Of a stretch of 64,000 nucleotides of DNA, positions 1 to 9,235 are shown piece by piece. The notes below the pieces were generated by a model that saw nothing but the letters and a program-made list of their open reading frames with translations, did not search any database and was not told the DNA's origin. Source of the DNA: Phycisphaerae bacterium (GTDB taxonomy: Bacteria > Planctomycetota > Phycisphaerae > Phycisphaerales > SM1A02); contig VGXO01000003.1 in assembly GCA_016873275.1 (NCBI GenBank), forward strand, positions 1 through 64,000, written 5' to 3'. Positions within the stretch are counted from its first letter, which is position 1. Every line of letters begins with the position of its first letter. The position numbers were made by a program, and so were the translations under genes.

Positions 1-169
1 CCCCGCCTCCCCCTCCTCGCGCAATTTCGCCTCCGCCGCCGCCGAGCGTCGCGGCGACCGCGAGCCGACCCGTCTCGCCCCCGGCGCCCCCGGCACCGCC
101 CGCCGCTCCTCCATCAACGCGTCCCGCTCCCCCGCCTCCCCCTCCTCGCGCGAGTTCGCCTCCGCCGCC
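1..169 (+). repeat. 40-bp direct repeat inside the proline-rich coding region
   Basis: Bases 1-40 recur at 130-169 with two mismatches. The offset is 129 bp, exactly 43 codons, so the encoded PPPPPRA-x-SPPPP segment is duplicated in frame. This looks like internal expansion of a proline-rich linker. The first copy may continue left of the window. Confidence 0.8.
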
Positions 170-461
170 GGCTCATCCCTCGGCTCCGCCTCTGATCCGA
201 CCGCCGTTGGCGGCGTCTGGCGGGCAGGACCGCGCGACGCCGATCGACGCGGCGCGCGGGTCGCCGAACGAACCGGACGCGACGAACGCATCGTCAGGTG
301 CCTCCCGCCCGAGCCCCAACGAATCCGAACGGAGGCAGGCTCGACCAAACGCGGATCCGGTCTTGGACTTGCCGCCGCTGCCCGTCTTCGACGACCTGCT
401 TGATGAGCCGCCTTCGCCAGCCGCGGGCGCCCGGCGATCCTCGACGGAGTCGGATCGCTGA
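1..461 (+). CDS. Proline-rich C-terminal tail of a protein truncated by the left edge
   Basis: The frame is open from the first bases to a TGA at 459-461, so the start lies outside the window. About 150 residues are visible. The first two thirds are almost only Pro, Ala, Ser and Arg in runs such as PPPPPRAS. The last third is polar and ends in an acidic patch (VFDDLLDEPP). No domain can be recognised; this looks like a disordered linker or tail. The stop overlaps the next ATG as TGATG, which couples it to the SGNH-like gene and supports it being translated. An internal TTG at 207 could be called as a start, but the same composition continues upstream of it. Function is unknown. Confidence 0.55.
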   Translation, partial: PPPPPRAISPPPPPSVAATASRPVSPPAPPAPPAAPPSTRPAPPPPPPRASSPPPPAHPSAPPLIRPPLAASGGQDRATPIDAARGSPNEPDATNASSGASRPSPNESERRQARPNADPVLDLPPLPVFDDLLDEPPSPAAGARRSSTESDR

Positions 462-1408
462 TGCCTGACCTGACTCGCCGCCGTGCGGTTGCCGCCGGTC
501 TCGCGGCGGTCCTCGTGGCGATCGGAGCCGCCGACGTTGCGGTCCCGACCGACGAGCGAGAAGCCGAACTCCGGGGGGTCGAGCGCGTGCGGGAACGACC
601 CTGCATCGCGATCATCGGCGCAAGCGCCAGCGCCGGCTTCGGGGTGTTCGTCGAGGGTCCGGGCGGCGACGGTCCGGGCATCGTCGACCTGCGGCTCCGG
701 GACCTCCTCGAGGCGGTCGTGGATCCCTGTCCGGTGACCTTCAGCGACTGGTCCACCGCGATGTTCTTCCGGGATCCGATCGACGTCGGCCGGGAGTCGG
801 TCGAGCGGGCGATGGCGGTCGAGCCCGCGGCGGTGCTGGCGATCGACTACCTCTTCTGGTTCGCCTACGGAAGCCACGACGCCGAGGGGCGACCGATCCG
901 CGAGGAGTCGCAGCGCGAGGCGCTCTTCGAGATCGGACTTGCGAACCTCGATCGGCTGTCGGCACCGATCCTCGTCGGCGACCTTCCGAACGCCAAGGGC
1001 GCAAGCACGCGGATCCTCTCCGAGCGGCAGATCCCGGCGCCGGAGACGCTCGCGCGTCTCAATGCCCGCCTCGAGGCGTTCGCCGCGGAGCGTCCCCGCA
1101 TCCGCGTGCTTCGGCTCTCCGAGGAGATGCGGCGGGCGAAGGAGCTCGACGCGGCGCGTCCGCCGCCCGCGGTCGGCGACGACGGCACGCCCGCGCCATC
1201 CATCCGGCGCCCGCGACTGCAGCGCGACCGCATGCATCCGACCTTCGACGGTCTCGTCGAGATCGCCCGCGCCTCGCTCGTCGCGATGCGGGAGGTGCCG
1301 GCGATGGAGACGCTCGCGACGGAGGTCGACGAGGTCGAGCTGGAGGACCTCAGGTCACGGATTCAGTCGCGAGTCCTGAACGGGTCCGCCGCCGGCGTTG
1401 CCCCGTAG
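461..1408 (+). CDS. SGNH/GDSL-like hydrolase-family protein, exported
   Basis: A 315-aa protein. The N-terminus has an Arg run followed by a hydrophobic stretch (AAGLAAVLVAIGAADVAV), consistent with a signal peptide or anchor. A block near residue 50 (IAIIGASASAGFG) resembles the catalytic-Ser strand-loop of SGNH hydrolases, with Ser in GAS. LQRDRMHPTFDG near residue 255 resembles the C-terminal DxxH block. It could be an esterase or deacetylase of an exported polymer; the substrate is not evident. The ATG overlaps the stop of the preceding proline-rich gene. The 3' end overlaps the convergent gene by 54 bp. Family call moderate, function inferred only. Confidence 0.6.
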   Translation: MPDLTRRRAVAAGLAAVLVAIGAADVAVPTDEREAELRGVERVRERPCIAIIGASASAGFGVFVEGPGGDGPGIVDLRLRDLLEAVVDPCPVTFSDWSTAMFFRDPIDVGRESVERAMAVEPAAVLAIDYLFWFAYGSHDAEGRPIREESQREALFEIGLANLDRLSAPILVGDLPNAKGASTRILSERQIPAPETLARLNARLEAFAAERPRIRVLRLSEEMRRAKELDAARPPPAVGDDGTPAPSIRRPRLQRDRMHPTFDGLVEIARASLVAMREVPAMETLATEVDEVELEDLRSRIQSRVLNGSAAGVAP

Positions 1409-3493
1409 CGGTCCGCTCGGAATCGTTGCGTCTCGACCGACCTCGGCATCGACGCCGCCCTCAAGTCCCGCGCCGCCGAGCGACGCCACGATCCGCTGCA
1501 TCTGACGGAGGTCCTCGGCGTCCACCGCCTCGTCGAGCTCGCGCTGGGCGAGGCGACGGGCGAAGCCGGGTCCGAGCGACTGGCTCACGACCGGGAGCAC
1601 CCGCTCGAGGTCGATCCATCGCCGCGGCGTCCGCAGCTGGGTGGTCATGAAGCGAGCGAGGTCGCCATTCGGTCGGTCGATCAGGCTCGGCATCGCGAGG
1701 CGCCAGAGCATGGCGCGATCCTGCTCGCTCGGCGCGCGAAGCAGGCGATAGGCCTCCACGAAGCCGCCCACGTCGCCGCGGTCGAAGTAGATCGGGAGCG
1801 CCGCCGTCGCCGCCGACCGGAGCTCGGCGGTGGATCGCAGCGACGCCCAGAGCTTGAGGGCGATCTCCTCCTCGCCGAGCATCCGGAGCTCGACGAGCGC
1901 CCGCGCCGCCGCTGCGGGGTCGGTCCTCGCGGCGCGGATCGAGTTCTTCACCGCCTCGCGGAGGTCCTCGCCAGCGACGAGCTCGGTCGCCGGCGGCGGG
2001 ATCCGCGGCAGCGCGTGCGTGGTCGGTCCCATGATCAGCATCAGCGGGTCGCCGTAGGTCATCACCCGCCAGGGCGGGGCGAACGGGCCCTCGTAGCTCC
2101 GCGCGGCGGCGAGGAACGGCACGCGGTTGACCAGCCGCTCCAGCAGCGACGCGGGCGGGATGAACGACGCGAGGAAGGGCTCGCTGACCGCCCCGACGTA
2201 CGCGTAGACGCCCGCGTCGAGGAGGGCGCCGCCGAGCGTCGCGAGGTCGTCCGGTCGCTCGAGCGAGAAGCTGTGGATCAGGTGAAGCGCGAGCGGTCGG
2301 CGGAGCACCGGCAGGTCGGCGACGAAGCCCGTGCTCCCGTCGCCGAGGGACATCTGCGTCGCGAGGCCGGAGCTGTTCGCGAACAGGACGTCCGGCGGAT
2401 CGTCGCCCTCCTCGATCCGCCACCACGAGACGAGCCCGGCGGCGTTCCCCTCGAGGAAGGTCGCCCGCCAGCCGAGCGTGGGAAGGATCGGCTCGAGCGA
2501 CCCCACCGCGTAGACCCCGCGGTCTCCCGCCGAGTCGTAGGTGTTGAAGAAGGAGAGCCGCTCGCGGGGAAGGAACAGCGAGCACATCGCGGCGTAGGTC
2601 GCCCGCCCGCGGCTTCCGAAGATCTGACCCACCACGGCGAAGCGCGTCCCGTCGGCGCCGCGACCGAGCAGGTCGGTGGTGGCGAGGTCGGCGTTGGGAT
2701 CGAGCCCCTGCACCGGGATGTCCACCCGCCTGCCTGCGGGGAGCGACCCCTTCGCCTTCGCCGGGAGGGTCCGCACCAGGCTGATCGCCTCGATCGCGTC
2801 GCGGTTGCCGCCGTACGGAAGCCCGGTCCGATCGAGCGCCGCCCCGACCGCCGCCTGCAGTCGGGCGAGGGCGTCGGGCTCGAGCGTGCTCGACGCGCCG
2901 CCGAAGTTTCCCTCCACGACGTCGAGCATCTGCCCGCGCCCCGCGGCGAGCGCGACCGCCGCGGGCCACGCGGGATCGGCGAAGTCGGTGAGCACCACGC
3001 CGGGCGGGGTCCATCCCCGCGACTGGTACGCCTGCATCAGGGTCTGTCGCGCGGGATCGCCGCCGAAGGCGCGGATGATCGCCTTGAGCGCCGCCTCGCG
3101 GCAGACCGCCGGATCGGCGGGGAGCGAGCCGACGCTCGCCCGTCGGAAGACCCGCTTCGGCGCGAACCGCTCGATGAAGAGGGGCGCGAGGCGGTCGTCC
3201 TCGAAGAGCACCGGCCAGTGCGCCGTCGGCGTCCAGCGACCGATCTCGGCGAGGAAGGTCGCCTCGTCCGGCACGAGGACCACGGTCTCGACGACCGGCC
3301 ACTGCCGCTCCAGCGCGACGACCCGCATGCCGAGCACCATCGGCCAGGGCAACGTCGCCGGATCGACCTCCTGCTGCTCGAGCCTCGGTCCGTCCGCCGC
3401 CGCGGGAGGCGCCCCGGCGTCCTGCGGCGCGCTGGCGCCCGACATCGCTGCGGAGAAGACGAGGACCGCGAGGAGGAGCGTCGTCCGTGGCAT
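1355..3493 (-). CDS. Large secreted protein of unknown function
   Basis: A 712-aa protein with a clear signal peptide (MPRTTLLLAVLVFSAAMSGASA). The frame stays open upstream, but upstream residues are Arg/Ser rich like antisense translation, so the ATG at 3493 is chosen. The middle has alternating strands and helices with segments such as DVLFANSSG, ALHLIHSFS and VMTYGDPLMLIMGP. This order loosely recalls clostripain/gingipain-like folds, but no His-Cys pair is apparent, so catalysis is not claimed. The last 200 residues are helical and repeat-like. It is divergent from the methyltransferase, with only 7 bp between the chosen starts. Confidence 0.7.
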   Translation of the reverse strand: MPRTTLLLAVLVFSAAMSGASAPQDAGAPPAAADGPRLEQQEVDPATLPWPMVLGMRVVALERQWPVVETVVLVPDEATFLAEIGRWTPTAHWPVLFEDDRLAPLFIERFAPKRVFRRASVGSLPADPAVCREAALKAIIRAFGGDPARQTLMQAYQSRGWTPPGVVLTDFADPAWPAAVALAAGRGQMLDVVEGNFGGASSTLEPDALARLQAAVGAALDRTGLPYGGNRDAIEAISLVRTLPAKAKGSLPAGRRVDIPVQGLDPNADLATTDLLGRGADGTRFAVVGQIFGSRGRATYAAMCSLFLPRERLSFFNTYDSAGDRGVYAVGSLEPILPTLGWRATFLEGNAAGLVSWWRIEEGDDPPDVLFANSSGLATQMSLGDGSTGFVADLPVLRRPLALHLIHSFSLERPDDLATLGGALLDAGVYAYVGAVSEPFLASFIPPASLLERLVNRVPFLAAARSYEGPFAPPWRVMTYGDPLMLIMGPTTHALPRIPPPATELVAGEDLREAVKNSIRAARTDPAAAARALVELRMLGEEEIALKLWASLRSTAELRSAATAALPIYFDRGDVGGFVEAYRLLRAPSEQDRAMLWRLAMPSLIDRPNGDLARFMTTQLRTPRRWIDLERVLPVVSQSLGPGFARRLAQRELDEAVDAEDLRQMQRIVASLGGAGLEGGVDAEVGRDATIPSGPLRGNAGGGPVQDSRLNP

Positions 3494-3500
3494 CGCGACG

Positions 3501-4271
3501 ATGATAAGGAGACACTCCCCTCCGGAACCGACCTTGATCACGCGGCGGCAGATCATCCCGGAGCGGCTCGACGACCCCCACGCCTCGCGGGAGGAGATCG
3601 ACGCGAGCTTCCGCTTCATCCGCCTCGTCAACGCCAGGCTCGGCGGGATCCGCGTGCTGCTCCGCGAACTGGAGGCGGAGCGACCCCGCTGGCCGATCGA
3701 CCGCCCGCTGCGTCTGCTTGATCTTGGCACCGGGGTCGGCGACCTGCCCCGCGCGGCGCTTCGCTGGGCGGACCGACGGGGACTGCGCCTCGAGTGCATG
3801 GGGATCGACCTGCATCCGGCGGTCGTCGAGCTCGCCCGCCGGGAGCATGCCGACGAGCCGCGTCTCGAGATCCGCGCCCTCGACGCCCATCGCGCGGTCG
3901 AGGAGTTCGGCGACGCGAGCTTCGACGTCGTGCACGCCGGGATGTTCCTGCACCACCTGCCCGACGCGGAGATCCTCACCGTGCTGCGGGTGATGGACCG
4001 GCTCGCGAGGCGGCGGCTCGTGTGGAACGACCTGCGCCGAAGCGCCCTGAACCGCTGGCTCGTCTGGCTGCTCGCGCTGCCCTGGCATCCGAGCGTGCGG
4101 CATGACGCCTCGGTCAGCGTCGCGAAGGGCTTCGTCGCCTCGGAGATGCGGGAGTTCGCGCGGCGGCTCGAGCTCCCGTCGCCGCGCGTGCGTCGGGCGT
4201 TCGCCGGACGGATGGTGCTCGTCTCGACGCGGCGCGAGCTCGGCGTGGCGGGTCAGGCGGGCAGCCGATAG
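3501..4271 (+). CDS. Class I SAM-dependent methyltransferase
   Basis: A 256-aa protein with glycine-rich motif I LLDLGTGVGDLP near residues 72-83. An acidic residue ends strand 2 (MGIDLHP), and FDVVHAGMFLHHLPDAE fits motifs IV and V. The rest matches the methyltransferase_11/25 fold. The acceptor is unknown; the DVVHAGMFLHHL segment is typical of small-molecule or quinone-type methyltransferases. ATG 3501 is the only in-frame ATG near the coding boundary; TTG 3534 is an alternative. The end overlaps the convergent glpD by 19 bp. Confidence 0.8.
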   Translation: MIRRHSPPEPTLITRRQIIPERLDDPHASREEIDASFRFIRLVNARLGGIRVLLRELEAERPRWPIDRPLRLLDLGTGVGDLPRAALRWADRRGLRLECMGIDLHPAVVELARREHADEPRLEIRALDAHRAVEEFGDASFDVVHAGMFLHHLPDAEILTVLRVMDRLARRRLVWNDLRRSALNRWLVWLLALPWHPSVRHDASVSVAKGFVASEMREFARRLELPSPRVRRAFAGRMVLVSTRRELGVAGQAGSR

Positions 4272-5836
4272 CCCTCGGCGAGCCGACGAAACGACTCGAC
4301 CTCGCGGGCGCGTCGCGCCGCGTCCCAGCGGAGCTCCTCGCCGAGGATCTCCGCGGCGCGGGGCGCGACCTCCGCCGCCGCCGCGGCGCCGAGCAGCAGG
4401 CACCGGGTGCGACGGGAGAGGGCATCCTCCACCGACCGTGCCATCTCCTCCCGCGCCGCGTAGAGAAGCTCGGCGCCCGTGTACGGAAGCCGCGGATGCA
4501 GCGGTCGGCTCAGGTCGGGACGGGTCCGACCGATCGCGAGGATCTCCGCCGCGTCCGCGCCGTAGGTGCGGAGGGGATCCTCCGCGGGAAGCGCCGGATC
4601 GGTCCGCTCGAGCGCGCCATGCACCTGCAGCGTCTCCGTGACGCAGGGACGCGGCTCGAGCCCGCCGACGATGGTCGCGTGGCTCATCGTGTCCTCCGCC
4701 ATCTTGCGGTAGGTCGTCCACTTGCCGCCGACGATGGTGACGAGCCCGCTCGGCGAGACGATCACCTCGTGGCTCCGGGAGAGGCTCTTGGTCGCGGTGC
4801 CGCTCCCTCCGCGGTGGACGAGCGGACGTTGCCCCGCGAAGACGCTCAGCACGTCCTCCCGCCGCGGATCGCGGGCGAGGTAGCGGGCGGCGTTCCGCAG
4901 GATGAACTCGACCTCGTCGGGAAGCGCCCGCGGCTCGAGGTCCGCCTTCGGCATCGGCGTGTCGGTGGTGCCGACGAGGGTCACGCCATGCCAGGGAATC
5001 ACGAAGAGGACGCGACCATCGTCGGTGTGCGGCACCATGATCGCCGTGTCGCCCGCGAGGAAGGAGCGATCGAGGACGAGGTGCACCCCCTGCGCGGGCT
5101 CGACCTGCGCCGGCGCCGACGGGTCGTCGAGCCGCCGGAGCGAGTCGGCGAAGATCCCCGTCGCGTTGATCACCACCTTCGCCCGCACGGCGATCTCTCG
5201 TCCGGTCTCGCGGTCGACCACCCGCGCGCCCGCGCAGTGACCGTCGCGACGCTCGAATCCGACCACCTCGACGCGGTTCGCGACCGCCGCGCCGTGGGCG
5301 ACCGCGGTGCGGGCGAGGGCGATCGCGAGGCGGGCGTCGTCGAACTGCCCGTCGTGGTAGCGGATCCCGCCGAGGAGTCCCTGACGCTCGACGTTCGGGA
5401 TCGCCGCGACGACCTCGTCGCGGGAGAGCCCGCGGCTCGGCGCGAGGTTGAGCCGACCCGCGAGGGCGTCGTAGAGCTTGAGTCCGATCCCGTAGAACGG
5501 TCCCTCCCACCAATGGAACCGCGGCACCACGAAGGAGAGGTCGCGGACGAGGTGCGGCGCGTTGCGGTAGAGGATCCCCCGCTCCCGCAGCGCCTCGGTC
5601 ACGAGCGAGAAGTCCATCTGCTCGAGGTAGCGCACCCCGCCGTGCACGAGCTTGGTGCTCCGGCTCGAGGTCGCCTGCGCGAAGTCGTGCGCCTCGACGA
5701 GCGCGGTGCGGAACCCCCGGCTCGCCGCGTCGACCGCGACGCCGAGCCCGGTCGCGCCGCCGCCGACGACGAGCACCTCGAACGAGTCCGACCCGAGCCG
5801 GGCGATCGCCGCGTCCCGATCCATGCGTGGCGCCAT
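4253..5836 (-). CDS. glpD: Aerobic-type glycerol-3-phosphate dehydrogenase, FAD-dependent
   Basis: This enzyme oxidises sn-glycerol 3-phosphate to dihydroxyacetone phosphate at the membrane and passes electrons to quinone. The 527-aa length is normal. The N-terminal FAD motif VVGGGATGLGVAVDAASRG is followed by the family block TSSRSTKLVHGGVRYLEQ. Substrate-region blocks (VPHTDDGRVLFVIPWHG, GTTDTP, GGKWTTYRKMAED) are all present. The ATG at 5836 is chosen because AGGAG stands 6 nt upstream; an ATG at 5875 overlaps the glpK stop but has a weaker ribosome site. It lies directly downstream of glpK, giving a two-step glycerol pathway in one transcript. No glpF transporter is in the window. Confidence 0.95.
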   Translation of the reverse strand: MAPRMDRDAAIARLGSDSFEVLVVGGGATGLGVAVDAASRGFRTALVEAHDFAQATSSRSTKLVHGGVRYLEQMDFSLVTEALRERGILYRNAPHLVRDLSFVVPRFHWWEGPFYGIGLKLYDALAGRLNLAPSRGLSRDEVVAAIPNVERQGLLGGIRYHDGQFDDARLAIALARTAVAHGAAVANRVEVVGFERRDGHCAGARVVDRETGREIAVRAKVVINATGIFADSLRRLDDPSAPAQVEPAQGVHLVLDRSFLAGDTAIMVPHTDDGRVLFVIPWHGVTLVGTTDTPMPKADLEPRALPDEVEFILRNAARYLARDPRREDVLSVFAGQRPLVHRGGSGTATKSLSRSHEVIVSPSGLVTIVGGKWTTYRKMAEDTMSHATIVGGLEPRPCVTETLQVHGALERTDPALPAEDPLRTYGADAAEILAIGRTRPDLSRPLHPRLPYTGAELLYAAREEMARSVEDALSRRTRCLLLGAAAAAEVAPRAAEILGEELRWDAARRAREVESFRRLAEGYRLPA

Positions 5837-5842
5837 GCGCGT

Positions 5843-5847
5843 CTCCT
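5843..5847 (-). promoter_or_regulatory. Shine-Dalgarno site deciding the glpD start
   Basis: On the minus strand AGGAG lies 6 nt before ATG 5836. Neither upstream in-frame ATG (5875, 5887) has a comparable site. This supports the shorter GlpD, with the FAD motif beginning about 20 residues from the N-terminus. Confidence 0.6.
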
Positions 5848-5871
5848 GATTTCCTCGTTCCTGAGTTCCCT

Positions 5872-7395
5872 TCATCGAGTTCCCCATCGCGTGGCGACCG
5901 CCACCGCCTCCGACCACCGCCGACGCCTCGTCCCGCGCCAGCCCTCGTCGCGCCGCGGCTCGAACCGCCGCTCGACCGCCGCCTCGCCCCGCCACGCGGC
6001 GAGGTCGGGCACCACGCCCGCGGCGACCGCCGCCATCCCCGCGGCGCCGAACACCGTCGTCTCGAGCCGCCGCGGTCGCTCGATCGGGATGCCGAGGACG
6101 TCCGCCTGGACCTGCATCAGCGGATCGCTCGCCGCGGCGCCGCCATCGACGCGGACCGCCGAGACGGGTCTCACCTTCGCCGCCTCGAGGTCATGGTCGG
6201 CGGCCTCGATCACGTCGGCGACCTGCATCGCGACCCCCTCGAGGAGGGCGCGGGCGAGATGCGCCTTGGTCGAGCCGCGGGTGAGCCCGAGGATCATGCC
6301 CCGCGCCGAGGGATCCCAGTGCGGCGCACCGAGTCCCGTGAAGGAAGGCACCATCACCACGCCCTCGGAGTCCTCGACCGAGGCGGCAAGCTCGCCGATC
6401 TCCGCGGCGTCGCGGATGATCCCGAGCCCGTCCCGCATCCACTGCACCGTGGCGCCGCCCATGAAGACGCTTCCCTCGAGGGCGTGCTGCAGCGGTCCGT
6501 CGCCGATCCGCCACGCGACGGTCGAGAGCAGGCGAGCCCCGCTCCGCACGCGTCGCCCGCCGGTCTGGACGAGGAGGAAGCACCCGGTGCCGTAGGTCGT
6601 CTTCGAGTCGCCCGGCGCGACGCACCCCTGCCCGGCGAGGGCGGCCTGCTGGTCGCCGATCATGCCGAGGATCGGGATCGCGGCGCCGAGCACCGCCGCA
6701 TCGCACTCGCCGATCCTGCCGGCGCTCGGCAGGACCGCCGGGAGGAGGGCACGTGGCACCCGGAAGAGCCGAAGAAGCTCCTCGTCCCAGGTCGCGGAGT
6801 CGAGGTTCCACAGCTGCGTCCGCGAGGCGTTGCTCGGATCGGTCGCGTGGACCCGTCCGCCGGAGAGGTTCCAGGCAAGCCAGGAGTCCACCGTGCCCAT
6901 CGCGAGCTCGCCCCGCTCGGCCCCGCCCCGGGCGCCCGGCTGCTCGTCGAGGAGCCACTCGATCTTCGAGGCGGAGAAGTAGGGATCGGCGAGGAGCCCG
7001 GTCCGATCGACGAGCAGCGGCTCCGTCCCCTCGTCGCGCAGCCGCTGGGTTCGATCGGTGGTGCGGCGGTCCTGCCAGACGATCGCCGGTCCAATGGCAC
7101 GACCGCTCGATCGCTCCCACAGCATCACCGTCTCGCGTTGGTTGGTGATGCCCACGCCGAGGATCTGCGATGGCGCCACGCCGCCCGACGCGATCGCCGC
7201 CTTCGCCGCGTCGAGCTGGCTCCGCCAGATCTCCGCGGGATCCTGCTCGACCCAGCCCGGGCGCGGATAGCGGCAGGCAAGCTCGCGCCGTCCCTCGCCG
7301 AGCACGCGACCGCGGTCCGCGCCCTCCGCCGAGAACACCACCGCCCGCGAGCTCGTGGTCCCCTGATCGAGGGCAAGGATCGCCCGTCGCGGCAT
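5872..7395 (-). CDS. glpK: Glycerol kinase
   Basis: GlpK phosphorylates glycerol with ATP to sn-glycerol 3-phosphate. The 507-aa protein begins with the FGGY-kinase phosphate-binding motif LALDQGTTSSRAVVF. It contains VGITNQRETVMLWE, the IVWQDRRT block, the GMIGDQQAALAGQ segment and a C-terminal VRVDGGAAASDPLMQ block. ATG 7395 is preceded by GGAGGA with 7 nt spacing; an upstream in-frame start adds only unconserved residues. Its stop lies 35 bp before the chosen glpD start. Gene order glpK-glpD argues for inducible glycerol catabolism or glycerolipid turnover. Confidence 0.96.
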   Translation of the reverse strand: MPRRAILALDQGTTSSRAVVFSAEGADRGRVLGEGRRELACRYPRPGWVEQDPAEIWRSQLDAAKAAIASGGVAPSQILGVGITNQRETVMLWERSSGRAIGPAIVWQDRRTTDRTQRLRDEGTEPLLVDRTGLLADPYFSASKIEWLLDEQPGARGGAERGELAMGTVDSWLAWNLSGGRVHATDPSNASRTQLWNLDSATWDEELLRLFRVPRALLPAVLPSAGRIGECDAAVLGAAIPILGMIGDQQAALAGQGCVAPGDSKTTYGTGCFLLVQTGGRRVRSGARLLSTVAWRIGDGPLQHALEGSVFMGGATVQWMRDGLGIIRDAAEIGELAASVEDSEGVVMVPSFTGLGAPHWDPSARGMILGLTRGSTKAHLARALLEGVAMQVADVIEAADHDLEAAKVRPVSAVRVDGGAAASDPLMQVQADVLGIPIERPRRLETTVFGAAGMAAVAAGVVPDLAAWRGEAAVERRFEPRRDEGWRGTRRRRWSEAVAVATRWGTR

Positions 7396-7417
7396 CGTCG
7401 AGTCCTCCGCCGGCGGG

Positions 7418-7942
7418 TCAGAACGCCGAGCCAAGGCCCATGACGCGGCGCCACGCGCTCACCTGACCGAGGTGCATCATCACGTGGTTGTTGAGGAGGA
7501 AGTTCGTGGCGGCGCCGACGGTCGGGAACATCTCCTTCATCCGCCCCTCCATCGGATTCGGCGCCGCGAGGCGCTCGGCGGGGACCTCCGCCATCGCCTC
7601 CAGGACGGTGACGGAGTGGGGAAGGAAGTAGCCGAGGAGCACCGACTTCGCCGGATAGCGGCCATCCTGCTCGACGCAGGGCGAGCCCGCCTTGAAGGTC
7701 GCCTCGTCGAAGGGAAGCGCGAGGGCGAGGTCCTTGCGTCCGACGAGGTCGAGGACGCGGTTGAGGTAGATCGCGAGGTGTCCCGTGCAGAAGGCGGGAT
7801 GGTTCACCTGCGGGTGCGCGAGGTGGGCGAAGACCGCGACGGGAATCGGCTCGAGCAGCGCCTTCGCGTAGTCGAGGCTCATCATGCCGCAGGCGCTGAT
7901 CGCGGCGGCGAACGGGGACGAGGTGGCGGCGGCGGGGCTCAT
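7418..7942 (-). CDS. DinB-superfamily protein
   Basis: A 174-aa protein resembling the DinB/YfiT four-helix metal-binding fold. Histidines sit at the usual helix positions: H in FCTGHLAIYLNRV, and two in the C-terminal LLNNHVMMHLGQVSAWRR. The C-terminal HLGQV..WRR block is characteristic. Members include thiol transferases and metal-dependent hydrolases; the specific reaction cannot be told here. A GGAG site 7 nt before ATG 7942 supports the start. It ends 22 bp upstream of glpK and probably shares its transcript. Confidence 0.75.
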   Translation of the reverse strand: MSPAAATSSPFAAAISACGMMSLDYAKALLEPIPVAVFAHLAHPQVNHPAFCTGHLAIYLNRVLDLVGRKDLALALPFDEATFKAGSPCVEQDGRYPAKSVLLGYFLPHSVTVLEAMAEVPAERLAAPNPMEGRMKEMFPTVGAATNFLLNNHVMMHLGQVSAWRRVMGLGSAF

Positions 7943-8034
7943 GGTGCTTCTCCGGGTTGGACGCGCGCCGCGGGACGCTCCCGACGCGAGAGGCGGTCAG
8001 GGTACGGGAGCGCGGACTCCCCCGCGACCTCGCC

Positions 8035-9156
8035 TCACGAGCCCACGTAGCGGGCGTAGATCGCCCGCGCGAAATCCGGCTCCGTCGAGCCCCGCACGAT
8101 GGCGCGACCGTCGGCGAAGACGGAGAGCTCCACCGCCTCGCCCCCGGGAGTCCGCTCCCGCGCGAGCACGCCGACGATCAGGGCGCCCTCCCTCCGGAAC
8201 GATCCATGCGGGGCGAGCCTCGCGGCGAGCGCGGCGAGGTCGATCCCGGTCTGGTCCCGCCGGTCTGGTCGAACCTGCACCGCGCCGCGACCGCAGAGCA
8301 CCGCGGCGTCCGACCGCCGACCGCCCTCGAGGAACTCGAAGCGGCGCGCCGCGCAGCAGGGGCAGCCGGAGTCCGGCGACGCGGGCATCGCGACGCGCTC
8401 CAGCCGGTTCGACCATGCGTCGATCGAGAGCGCCGAACGGTCGAGCGATCCGACCTCGCCCACGAGGAGCTTGATCGCCTCGGTCGCCTGCCGCGCCGCG
8501 ATCATCGCGGTCACCGTGCCGAGGACGCCGGCGGTGTCGCAGGTCGGCGCCGAGCCGGCGGGCGGCGGCTCGGGGAAGACGCAGCGGAGGCAGGGCGTGC
8601 GGTCGGCGGCGTCGTGGAGCCGTCGCCTCGCGCGACCGTTGCGTGGTGCCCGGGCTCCATCGGGCGGCAGGATCGTCCACGCGAGACCCTGCGTTCCGAC
8701 GGCGCCCCCATAGAGGTAGGGAACCCCCGCCTCGACGCAGGCGTCGTTGAGGAGGTACCGCGCCTCGAAGTTGTCGAGCCCGTCGACCACGAGGTCCGCC
8801 TCGTCGAGGTAGTCGCGGACGTTCGAGGCGTCGAGGTCGTCGACCCAGCCCCGCACGCGGATCCCCGAGTTCACCGCGGCGAGGCGCTCCCGCGCCGCCT
8901 CCGCCTTCGCGCGACCCGCGTCCGCGTCCCGCTCGCCGTAGAGGAGCTGCCGCTGGAGATTGGTCCGCTCGACCACGTCGCGATCGACGAGGTGGAGCGT
9001 GCCCACGCCGGCGCGGGCGAGGAACTCCGCCGCCGCCGATCCCAGCGCGCCGCATCCCACGACGAGCACCGACGACTCGCCGAGCCGTCGCTGCCCCTCG
9101 ACGCCGATCCCCGGCAGCAGCATCTGTCGGTGGTAGCGGGCGTCGGGCGAGGTCAT
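8035..9156 (-). CDS. ThiF/MoeB-family E1-like adenylyltransferase
   Basis: This family adenylates the C-terminal glycine of a ubiquitin-like sulfur carrier (MoaD or ThiS type). The 373-aa protein has the nucleotide-binding loop VVGCGALGSAAAEFLARAG, acidic DRD after strand 2, NLQRQLLYGERD, and the catalytic region PTCDTAGVLGTVTAMIA. Zinc-binding cysteines are present as CLRC and CPCC. The roughly 100 residues after the second Cys pair replace the usual rhodanese domain and lack its active-site Cys loop. Whether it serves molybdopterin, thiamine or another thio-pathway is open; no carrier gene is adjacent. Confidence 0.88.
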   Translation of the reverse strand: MTSPDARYHRQMLLPGIGVEGQRRLGESSVLVVGCGALGSAAAEFLARAGVGTLHLVDRDVVERTNLQRQLLYGERDADAGRAKAEAARERLAAVNSGIRVRGWVDDLDASNVRDYLDEADLVVDGLDNFEARYLLNDACVEAGVPYLYGGAVGTQGLAWTILPPDGARAPRNGRARRRLHDAADRTPCLRCVFPEPPPAGSAPTCDTAGVLGTVTAMIAARQATEAIKLLVGEVGSLDRSALSIDAWSNRLERVAMPASPDSGCPCCAARRFEFLEGGRRSDAAVLCGRGAVQVRPDRRDQTGIDLAALAARLAPHGSFRREGALIVGVLARERTPGGEAVELSVFADGRAIVRGSTEPDFARAIYARYVGS

Positions 9157-9235
9157 GGGGAGATGCTACGGGGTCGCGCCGGAACTTCCGCGCGTGCCGA
9201 TGGACCTCGCGACCGCCCCGGCTATCCCACCGAGC

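Noticed and set aside
1355-3493. Active gingipain or clostripain-type protease
   Set aside because: Strand order is suggestive, but no catalytic His-Cys dyad could be seen, so only a secreted protein of unknown function is called.
1461-5513. A 1350-codon open frame on the minus strand
   Set aside because: It overlaps the secreted-protein, methyltransferase and glpD genes in another frame and consists of Arg/Gly/Ala/Asp runs without domains; typical GC-rich shadow.
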